DNA from: Phycisphaerae bacterium
GTDB lineage: Bacteria; Planctomycetota; Phycisphaerae; Tepidisphaerales; Tepidisphaeraceae
Direction: 5' to 3'
DNA: 18,093 nt
NCBI GenBank assembly: GCA_030448225.1
Contig: JAUJNJ010000117.1
Span: forward strand, 1 to 18,093
Shown: positions 7,241 through 18,093 of the stretch, in pieces
How the letters are laid out: the number at the start of each line of letters is the position of its first letter
Position numbering within the stretch: position 1 is the stretch's first letter
The notes under the pieces: model-generated
What the model saw: the letters and a program-made list of their open reading frames with translations, nothing else
What the model was told of the DNA's origin: nothing
The model's database searches: none
Made by a program: the position numbers and the translations under genes

Positions 7241-8024
7241 TCAAGCGAGACGTGCGATCACGCGCTGGCCGTCGAAGGCGAGGCGAACGCCGTCGGGGAG
7301 GCAGCGCGGTTGGTTTCCTCGTGCGCGGCGTGGGCGATGTGGGTGAAGAGCCGCCTGATTCGGCTTGATCCGCCTCACCTCTTCGATCGCCTGTTCGATG
7401 GAGAAGTGCGTGACGTGGCGGCGGTACTGCCGCGTCGAGCACGAGCACGTCGAGGTCCTCGAGCAGCGGGTAGGACGATTCGGGGATGAAGCTGACGTCC
7501 GTGCAGTAGGCGAGGCGGCCGACGCGGAAGCCGAGGACCGGCAACTCGCCGTGCATGAGGGGGATCGGCGTCCAGGTGACGCCGGCGATGTCGAACGGGC
7601 CGGCGATCGTGCGGGCGACGAGGTGCGGGCGGTAGACCTTCATCTCGGCCGGGCGGCTCGAGGAACGCGTAGCCGAAGCAGCGGTCGAGGGCGGCGTGCG
7701 TCCGCGCGTCGGCCCACACGTCGAGCGGGCCGCCCTTGATCGTGTTGAACCGCCGGACGTCGTCGAGGCCCATGATGTGGTCGGCGTGGGCGTGCGTGAA
7801 GACGACCGCGTCCACCCGCCCCACGCCATGCGCGACGGCCTGGAGGCGCAGTTCGGGCGTGGTGTCGACGAGAACGCTCGTGCCGTCGTAGGAGATGACG
7901 ACCGACGCGCGGTTCCGCTTGTCGCGGGGGTCGGCTGCTGCGGCAGACGTCGCACCCGCACCCGATCATGGGGACGCCGGCGCTGGTGCCGGTGCCGAGG
8001 AAGAGGAGTTCGACGTCGGGGCAT
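7241..8024 (-). CDS. PhnP-like metallo-beta-lactamase-fold hydrolase (frameshifted in this record)
   Basis: The corrected product is about 260 residues. It begins MPDVELLFLGTGTSAGVP, with the cysteine cluster C22, C24 and C27 in GCGCDVC, which is the structural zinc site of PhnP-type phosphodiesterases. Next come SSDPRDKRNRASVVISYDG and the catalytic HAHADH (residues 77-82). Later ligand regions are PLMHGELPVLGF, LAYCTDVSFIPES, HVTHFSIEQAIEEVRRIKPN and FTHIAHAAHEE. The family hydrolyses cyclic phosphodiesters in its best-known member; no phn genes are nearby, so the substrate is open. The ATG at 8024 becomes in-frame if a CCCC run is really CCC. Other shifts are needed near 7933, 7650, 7428, 7352 and 7302. 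The true end is the TGA at 7241-7243. The coding pattern is clear despite the breaks. Confidence 0.82.
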
Positions 8025-8178
8025 CGAGTTGCGTTGTTAGCAGCGCGCCGGGGCTGGGGGCACAAGCGGGGACATACGCGCGTTACCGAACGTGCTGCTG
8101 AGAGATCGCGTTTAGCGGGCTCGGTGATAGCGATACGGAAGTTCGAGTGAAGGAACATCCGCGTCGACTTGTGGATCG

Positions 8179-8275
8179 GTCATCCCGAGGAGCGACAGCG
8201 ACGAGGGATCTCGAGTTGGAATGAGTCTTCCCAGCCCGAGATGGGTCGGGTCGCTACCGCTCCCCTCGGGATGAC
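8179..8275. repeat. 97-base palindromic element (MITE/REP-like)
   Basis: The outer stem GTCATCCCGAG (8179-8189) pairs perfectly with CTCGGGATGAC (8265-8275). Further inside, GAGCG/CGCTC, AGCGAC/GTCGCT and ATCTCG/CGAGAT continue the pairing with small bulges; the loop is about 21 bases. From memory, GTCATCCCGAG-type ends occur as dispersed intergenic repeats in several phyla; this was not checked. It lies upstream of the MBL gene. Confidence 0.78.
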
Positions 8276-8276
8276 A

Positions 8277-8389
8277 CGCTACACCTGTAGGTGACCTGTT
8301 CAGAAACGCTTCGAAACCGGTCCCCGTTGGGGACTAACCGTCGACGCGAACGTTACCGTCGCGCGGACGACGCTACACGTGAAGGTGAC
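8277..8389. repeat. Imperfect 19-base direct repeat in the topA-MBL gap
   Basis: CGCTACACCTGTAGGTGAC (8277-8295) and CGCTACACGTGAAGGTGAC (8371-8389) match at 17 of 19 bases. The first copy starts two bases after the palindromic element. The roughly 250 bases between that element and topA hold no gene; ACATACGCGCG near 8069 and 8432 is another short repeat. Confidence 0.45.
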
Positions 8390-8469
8390 GCGCACCAAGC
8401 GTGCTCGATCTCGTCGCGCGCAGGAGAGGTACATACGCGCGATGTGCACAGGACCTGCACCCCAACGAA

Positions 8470-8499
8470 ACACCCCCACCCGAGGTCGGGTGGGGGTGT
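8470..8499 (-). terminator. Terminator of topA
   Basis: A perfect 13-bp stem (8470-8482 with 8487-8499) and a 4-base loop, rich in GC. On the minus strand it ends ...GTGT followed by TTCG, a short T-run. It starts about 30 bases past the topA stop. Confidence 0.8.
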
Positions 8500-8529
8500 C
8501 GTGGTTTCCATAATTTTCACCAACACCGC

Positions 8530-11229
8530 TTACGCAGCATCCTCGTGCTCCGGGGGGAGGGGGCGGGACGGGGGCGCGTCGGTTGCGGCGCCGTTCCCGT
8601 TGAGGCCCATCTCTTCGACGAGGCGGGCCGGCACCTCGCCGGTGTTCTTGCACTTGGGGTAGCCGCTGCACCCGAGGAACGGGCCGCGGCGGCCCTTGCG
8701 GATGACCATCGGCTTGCCGCACTCGTCGCAGTCGATGTCGGTCGCGACCGGGCCGGTCGGGGCCTTGGCCGCCGCGCCGTTGGGGCCGATCGCCCCGCCG
8801 CCGGTGATCTTGGCGATCATCTCGGCCGAGCGGGCGGCGTCCTCCTTCAGCATCGGCACGAGCGCCTCGACCTGCGCCAGCGCCTCGCCCTCGAGCTTCT
8901 TCATCATCTTCGTCGAGCGGCACTTGGGGAACGTGCTGCACCCGAGGAACGGCCCGCGCTTGGAGTCGCGCAGCAGCATCGGGCTGCCGCACTTCTCGCA
9001 CGCGACGCTCGTCTTGATCGGCTTGGGCTTGGGGGGCAGCGGGTTGCCCTCCTTGTCGAGGTTGATGATCGTCGTGCACGACGGCTCGCCCGCCTCGTTC
9101 TTCACCGAGTAGCCGCTGCACCCGAGGAACTCGCCGAAGCGCCCCTTGCGCTTGATCATCTCGCGCCCGCAGACCGGGCACTTGTGCTGGCTGACCTCGC
9201 GGACGGTCGGCTTGCCCTGCTGGTCGACCGGCTGGGTCTGCCCGCACTCGCGGTTGCTGCACGCGAGGAAGAAGCCGTTCTTGCTGATGCGGTAGACCAT
9301 CGGGTCGCCGCTCTTGGGGCACACGTACGGGCTGGCCGAGCCGCCGGCGTGCTCGATCTTCTCGAGCGCGCCGTCCACCACCGCGTGGAATGGGCCGTAG
9401 AAGTCCTGCAACAGCTTGATCCAGTCGACCGTGTGGTCCTCGACCTCGTCGAGCTTCAGCTCCATGCCGGCCGTGAACCCGACGTCCATGATCTCGGGGA
9501 ACGCCTGGATCAGCTTGTCGGTCACGATGCTGCCGAGCATCGTCGCGTAGAAGCGGCGGTCGACCTGCGTGACGTACTCGCGGTCCTGGATCGTCTGGAT
9601 GATGCTCGCGTACGTGCTCGGCCGGCCGATGCCGAGCCGCTCGAGCTCCTTCACGAGGCTCGCCTCGGTGAACCGCGGCGGGGGCTGCGTGAAGTGCTGC
9701 GTCGGGTCGAGCTCGATCGGCGCGACGGGCTGCTGCTCGCGCAGCTCGGGCAAGAGTTGGTCCTCGCTGCTGATGCCGGCGACCTTCATGAAGCCATCAA
9801 ACACGAGCTTGCGGCCGGTGGCGCGGAAGACCGCGTCGCCCCCCTGCGTCGGCGCGACGATGCTGACGCTCGTCTGATCGAACTCTGCCGGCGGCATCTG
9901 GCAGGCGACGAAGCGGTTCCAGATGAGCTGGTAGAGCTTCGCGTCGTCGGTGCCGAGCTTGTTGCGGGCGTCGGCGGGCGTGAAGTTCACGTCCGTCGGG
10001 CGGATCGCCTCGTGGGCCTCCTGGGCGCTCTTGTTGCTGCTGGCGTAGAAGTTGGGCTTGTCCGGCAGGTACCGGTCGCCGAACTCCGCCTTGATGTAGG
10101 TGCGGGCCATCGTCAGCGCCTCGCCCGACAGGTGCGTCGAGTCGGTACGCATGTAGGTAATGTGGCCCGACTCGTACAGGCCCTGCGCCACCTGCATCGT
10201 GCGCTTAGCGCTCATGTGCAGCCGGCTCGCACCACCCTGCTGGAGCGTGCTGGTGATGAACGGGGCCGGCGGCCGGCTCGTCGTGCGCTTTCGCTCGATC
10301 GAGCGGACGGTGAACTTCGGGCACGACCCGAGGTGGCCGAAGAAGCGCGTCACCTGCTGGGCCGGACCTTTGGCTTCCTTGTCTTCGACGGTCTCATCCC
10401 GGTCGAGGACGAACCCGAGCAACTCCGCCGCACGGCGCGCGTCGGCCTTGTTGGCGGCCTCGAACTTCTTGCCGGCGAGCTCGACGAGTTCCGCCTGGAA
10501 GGCGTCGTGTTCGGCGAGCCACCGCTCGCGCTCGATTTTCGTGCGCTCGCCGTTGCCGGTGTTCGTCAGGAAGTCGACCCAGGTGTCGGCGAGCTGCTTG
10601 CACCCGCCGGGCTCGGTCTTGGCGGTGAAGATGCCGCCGATCTTCCAGTATTCCTCGGGGATGAACTTGTCGATCTCGCGCTCGCGCTCGACGACGAGGC
10701 GCACCGCCACGCTCTGCACGCGGCCGGCCGACAGGCCCTTGGCGACCTTGCGCCACAGGAGCGGGGAGATCTCGTAGCCGACGATCCGGTCGAGGATGCG
10801 GCGGGCCTGCTGCGCGTTGACGCGGTCGATGTCGATCGACTTGGTGTTCTTGAACGCCTTCTGGATCTCGGCCTTGGTGATCGCGTTGAAGATGACCCGG
10901 CGGGCCTTCTCGTCGGGGATGCCCAGCGCCTCCTTCAGGTGCCAGGCGATCGCCTCGCCCTCGCGGTCCAAGTCGGTCGCGAGGTAGACGTGTTCGCTGG
11001 TCTTGGCGAGCTTCTTCAGCTCGCTGATGAGCTTGTCCTTCTTCTCGATGACCTCGTAGTTGGGGATGAACGTCTTGAGGTCCACGCCCATGCCCTTGGA
11101 GGGCAGGTCGCGGACGTGGCCCATGCTCGCCTTCACGACGTAATCGTCGCCGAGGTACTTGTTGATCGTCTTGGCCTTCGCGGGCGACTCGACGATCACC
11201 AGGTGCTTGCCGTAAATCTGCTTCGCCAT
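8530..11229 (-). CDS. topA: DNA topoisomerase I (type IA)
   Basis: Relaxes negative supercoils by passing one strand through a transient break. The intact protein is 899 residues. The Toprim domain has VIVESPAKAKTI (E14) and ATDLDREGEAIAW (D86, D88, E90). The DNA gate contains GLSAGRVQSVAVRLVVERE (165-183), and the catalytic tyrosine is Y359 in GHITYMRTDST. RLGIGRPSTYASIIQTIQDR is another family signature. The C-terminus carries four zinc-ribbon repeats: CPKSGDPM...CSNREC (one expected Cys replaced by Ser), CPVCGREM...GCSGY, CEKCGSPM...GCSTFPKC and CDECGKPM...GCSGYPKC. It then ends in a Pro/Glu-rich tail. The ATG at 11229 agrees with family N-termini. It has its own promoter upstream and a terminator downstream, so it is monocistronic although it follows rpoC. 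No frameshift occurs in 2.7 kb. Confidence 0.97.
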   Translation of the reverse strand: MAKQIYGKHLVIVESPAKAKTINKYLGDDYVVKASMGHVRDLPSKGMGVDLKTFIPNYEVIEKKDKLISELKKLAKTSEHVYLATDLDREGEAIAWHLKEALGIPDEKARRVIFNAITKAEIQKAFKNTKSIDIDRVNAQQARRILDRIVGYEISPLLWRKVAKGLSAGRVQSVAVRLVVEREREIDKFIPEEYWKIGGIFTAKTEPGGCKQLADTWVDFLTNTGNGERTKIERERWLAEHDAFQAELVELAGKKFEAANKADARRAAELLGFVLDRDETVEDKEAKGPAQQVTRFFGHLGSCPKFTVRSIERKRTTSRPPAPFITSTLQQGGASRLHMSAKRTMQVAQGLYESGHITYMRTDSTHLSGEALTMARTYIKAEFGDRYLPDKPNFYASSNKSAQEAHEAIRPTDVNFTPADARNKLGTDDAKLYQLIWNRFVACQMPPAEFDQTSVSIVAPTQGGDAVFRATGRKLVFDGFMKVAGISSEDQLLPELREQQPVAPIELDPTQHFTQPPPRFTEASLVKELERLGIGRPSTYASIIQTIQDREYVTQVDRRFYATMLGSIVTDKLIQAFPEIMDVGFTAGMELKLDEVEDHTVDWIKLLQDFYGPFHAVVDGALEKIEHAGGSASPYVCPKSGDPMVYRISKNGFFLACSNRECGQTQPVDQQGKPTVREVSQHKCPVCGREMIKRKGRFGEFLGCSGYSVKNEAGEPSCTTIINLDKEGNPLPPKPKPIKTSVACEKCGSPMLLRDSKRGPFLGCSTFPKCRSTKMMKKLEGEALAQVEALVPMLKEDAARSAEMIAKITGGGAIGPNGAAAKAPTGPVATDIDCDECGKPMVIRKGRRGPFLGCSGYPKCKNTGEVPARLVEEMGLNGNGAATDAPPSRPLPPEHEDAA

Positions 11230-11366
11230 GCTCCGTCCAATACCCTCGGGTGAGGGGGTGAGGCCGGCCGCCGGTGGCCGGAATGCCGTCGTATCGACCG
11301 GCTGGGACGCCCGCTTGACGACCCGATCGCAAGAACTGGTACTCCTGACCCCGAGACGGGGGGCCG

Positions 11367-11395
11367 GTTAGAACCGGTCGGCATCGGCATGTCAA
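11367..11395 (-). promoter_or_regulatory. Sigma-70-like promoter of topA
   Basis: On the minus strand a consensus TTGACA (11390-11395), a 17-base spacer and TCTAAC (11367-11372; 4 of 6 to TATAAT) lie about 140 bases before the topA ATG. The resulting leader of about 130 bases contains a GGCCGG-rich hairpin (near 11261-11281) but no riboswitch that I recognise. Confidence 0.6.
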
Positions 11396-11475
11396 GGCGG
11401 GCCGGATCAGCCCTTCCTCTAACACTACGCGTCGTCCCCCACTCGGTTCTAGTCGCGGCGGCCGTTATAAAACAC

Positions 11476-11507
11476 GCGGACCCCGGAACTTATGTCCCGG
11501 GGTCCGC
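11476..11507 (-). terminator. Rho-independent terminator of the rpoBC operon
   Basis: GCGGACCCCGG (11476-11486) pairs perfectly with CCGGGGTCCGC (11497-11507) across a 10-base loop. On the minus strand it is followed by GTGTTTTATAA, a usable T-run. It starts about 38 bases past the rpoC stop. Confidence 0.85.
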
Positions 11508-11545
11508 TAAATCGCGTGAAAACCTAACTTTATCCTGCCGCGGGC

Positions 11546-16237
<4,692 letters not shown>

Positions 16238-16401
16238 TCCACGTCGAGCTGATGTCGCAACTTCCGGTGGTATCCGCGTTACCCGCCATAGCCGTCGCAA
16301 CAAGCACGCGAACGCTATGACGACGATGGCGGCTGCTATCAATCCGGTGGCAAAGAACCAGCCGAACGTGTCGTCCGGCCATGGTGTGCTTGCCAGATAC
16401 T

Positions 16402-16566
16402 TCACATCAGTTTCGCAGGATCATCGGAGGACGGTCGCCGCTGGTTCTCCGACCCGAGCCGGCTTTCCTCGCGCTTGATCTTCCGGACCTGCCACCGCAC
16501 CCAGATCGCAAACGGCACGAGGCAGACGAGCAGCACGATCGGAATCCAGGCAATCCAGTTCGCCAT
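16402..16566 (-). CDS. Small single-pass membrane protein A in the rpoB-rpoC gap
   Basis: 54 residues: a hydrophobic segment at about residues 4-23 (WIAWIPIVLLVCLVPFAIWV) followed by RWQVRKIKREE and a polar tail ending DDPAKLM. The ATG at 16566 is 22 bases past the rpoB stop and has a strong GGAGG ribosome binding site 8 bases upstream, the best translation signal in this gap. It overlaps the next small gene by four bases. It lacks the RGFEVKQ motif of its two neighbours but has the same plan of one membrane helix then basic residues. Function unknown. Confidence 0.65.
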   Translation of the reverse strand: MANWIAWIPIVLLVCLVPFAIWVRWQVRKIKREESRLGSENQRRPSSDDPAKLM

Positions 16567-16574
16567 CGTGCGGC

Positions 16575-16579
16575 CCTCC
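16575..16579 (-). promoter_or_regulatory. Ribosome binding site of small gene A
   Basis: GGAGG on the minus strand, 8 bases before the ATG at 16566. It lies in the 22-base gap after rpoB, so it is not shared with a longer gene and supports real translation of the small gene. Confidence 0.65.
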
Positions 16580-16588
16580 GGGCGACGC

Positions 16589-18093
16589 TTACATCAGGTC
16601 GCCGTCCTCGTCGGTCGCACCCAGGCCCTTCTTCTTCTCGAGCTGGATGTTGAGGCCGAGGCCGCGGATCTCGTTGCACAGCACGTCGAACGACACCGGG
16701 GTGCCGGCCTCGAGCGTGTTGGTGCCCTTGACCATCGACTCGTAGATCTTCGTGCGGCCCTCGACGTCGTCGGACTTGACCGTGAGCAGTTCCTGCAGCA
16801 CGTAGGCCGACCCGTACGCCTCGAGGCCCCACACTTCCATCTCGCCGAACCGCTGGCCGCCGGTGCGGGCCTTGCCGCCGAGCGGCTGCTGGGTGATCAG
16901 CGAGTACGGGCCGGTCGCCCGGGCGTGGATCTTGTCGTCGACGAGGTGGTGCAGCTTCATCATGTAGATGTAGCCGACCGTCGTCTTCTGCTCGAACGGC
17001 TCGCCGGTGCGGCCGTCGTGGAGCTGGACCTTGCCGCCCCAGGGCATCTCGACGTCGAGGCTGCGGTCGTCGAGCGCGACGCCCTTGCTCTTGCGGTCCT
17101 TGCGCCGGTCGCGGACGGCCTTGTTCGCCTCCTCGACCGCCTTGTGGATCTCGTCCTCGGTGCCGCCGTCGAACACCGGCGTCACCGCCTGCGCGCCGAG
17201 CACGGCCATCGCCCACCCGAGGTGGGTCTCGAGGATCTGCCCGACGTTCATGCGCGACGGCACGCCCAGCGGGTTGAGCAGGATCTCGACCGGCGTCCCG
17301 TCCTCTAGGAACGGCATGTCCTCTTCCGGCACGATGCGGGCGATGACGCCCTTGTTCCCGTGGCGGCCGGCCATCTTGTCGCCGACGCTGAGCTGGCGCT
17401 TCGTCGAGACGTAGATCTTGACCATCTCGAGCACGCCCGAGGGCAGCTCGTCGCCGCGCTTCATGTGCTCCATGCGGCGCGACTTCTCCTTCAGCACCGC
17501 CTGCACGCGCGGCCAGAAGCGGGAGTAGGTGTTGAGGCCCTGCTCCTTGCTCTCCTTCGTGCCCTTGACCCAGTCGGGCGCGAACCCCTCGATCTGCTCG
17601 AGGATCACGTCCGGGATCTCGCTCTGGCCGACCTTCTGGCGGGTGCCGGGGTCGACCATCTGCGTGCCGGTCACCTCGTTGATCTCGGCGACCATCTGCT
17701 TGAAGATCTGGATCGCCTTCTGGTTCTGGTCCTTCTCGTACTTGTCGATGTCCTTCTTCAGCGCCTTCTTCTGCTCCTCCGTCATGTGCATGCGGCGGCT
17801 GAAGCGCTGGGCGCCGATCACGACGCCCTCCTCACCGGCGGGCATCTCCAGCGAGTCGTTCTTCACGTCCTCGCCGGCCCGGCCGAAGATCGCGTGTAGC
17901 AGCTTCTCTTCGGGGGTCAGCTCGCTCTTGGACTTCGGCGCGATCTTGCCGACGAGGATGTCGCCCGGGCCGACGCGGGTGCCGACGCGGACGATGCCGT
18001 TCTCGTCGAGGTTCGCCAGGGCACGCTCGCTGACGTTGGGGATGTCGCGGGTGAACTCCTCGCGGCCGAGCTTGGTCTCGCGGATCTCGACGT
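16589..18093 (-). CDS. rpoB: RNA polymerase beta subunit, C-terminal part (cut by window end)
   Basis: Catalytic subunit of RNA polymerase. The frame is open from the window edge to a TAA at 16589-16591, giving 500 residues. Recognisable beta-subunit blocks are [76 protein letters not shown] with [38 protein letters not shown] with [15 protein letters not shown], and [20 protein letters not shown]. It ends [19 protein letters not shown] and two to three further residues, so the family C-terminus is complete. No indel is seen here, in contrast to the 5' half of rpoC. The next gene starts 22 bases downstream. Confidence 0.97.
   Translation of the reverse strand, partial: VEIRETKLGREEFTRDIPNVSERALANLDENGIVRVGTRVGPGDILVGKIAPKSKSELTPEEKLLHAIFGRAGEDVKNDSLEMPAGEEGVVIGAQRFSRRMHMTEEQKKALKKDIDKYEKDQNQKAIQIFKQMVAEINEVTGTQMVDPGTRQKVGQSEIPDVILEQIEGFAPDWVKGTKESKEQGLNTYSRFWPRVQAVLKEKSRRMEHMKRGDELPSGVLEMVKIYVSTKRQLSVGDKMAGRHGNKGVIARIVPEEDMPFLEDGTPVEILLNPLGVPSRMNVGQILETHLGWAMAVLGAQAVTPVFDGGTEDEIHKAVEEANKAVRDRRKDRKSKGVALDDRSLDVEMPWGGKVQLHDGRTGEPFEQKTTVGYIYMMKLHHLVDDKIHARATGPYSLITQQPLGGKARTGGQRFGEMEVWGLEAYGSAYVLQELLTVKSDDVEGRTKIYESMVKGTNTLEAGTPVSFDVLCNEIRGLGLNIQLEKKKGLGATDEDGDLM

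Noticed and set aside
8401..11253. A 950-codon open frame on the + strand opposite topA
   Set aside because: It is the antisense shadow of a clean, well-conserved topA in GC-rich DNA; its translation is Arg/Leu/Val/Asp-rich with no recognisable domain.
16407..17216. A 269-codon minus strand frame across rpoB and small gene A
   Set aside because: Out-of-frame translation of rpoB with Arg-rich composition; the real frames are rpoB and the 54-codon small gene.

Overview
The window is GC-rich chromosomal DNA from a bacterium. The housekeeping genes, the GC-rich codon use and the presence of a HemQ-type chlorite dismutase-like protein together suggest Planctomycetota, perhaps Phycisphaerae. That is an impression from protein style, not a phylogenetic result. 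No rRNA, tRNA, CRISPR array, transposase or phage gene was seen.

Layout. The 3' end of proS (1-600, +) is followed by about 780 bases with at most one small orphan reading frame. Next come a divergent pair, an M20 amidohydrolase (-) and a short TrmO-like tRNA methyltransferase (+). A tandem-domain SagB/ThcOx-type nitroreductase (-) follows, then a methyltransferase-hemQ pair (-), a PhnP-like metallo-beta-lactamase-fold hydrolase (-) and topA (-). The end of the window is the rpoB-rpoC operon (-), with rpoB cut by the window edge. The topA promoter and the terminators of the MBL gene, topA and rpoC can be read directly.

Three things stand out. (1) Between rpoB and rpoC lie three very small genes, each predicted to encode a single membrane segment plus a short charged tail. 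They are packed with overlaps or tiny gaps into the RNA polymerase operon. Two share the tail motif RGFEVKQ and lie in the same reading frame, as if duplicated. This is the best candidate for something undescribed. (2) Three unrelated palindromic elements of about 100 bases (5093-5200, 7011-7113, 8179-8275) sit in three gene-free gaps within 3.2 kb and look like MITE/REP-type repeats. (3) Many genes carry small indels: rpoC (about 11), the SagB-like gene (about 8 or 9), the MBL gene, hemQ and the methyltransferase. They occur in two dense patches (about 3.4-8.0 kb and 13.5-15.65 kb), while proS, the M20 gene, trmO, topA, the 3' part of rpoC and rpoB are clean. Because rpoC is essential, these are most likely assembly or sequencing errors, often in GCGCGC runs, and the affected genes should be read as intact genes with a damaged sequence record.

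Functionally the window is translation (proS, trmO), transcription and DNA topology (rpoB, rpoC, topA), haem synthesis (hemQ) and a few stand-alone enzymes. Apart from rpoBC with its small inserts and the methyltransferase-hemQ pair, neighbours do not obviously form one pathway.
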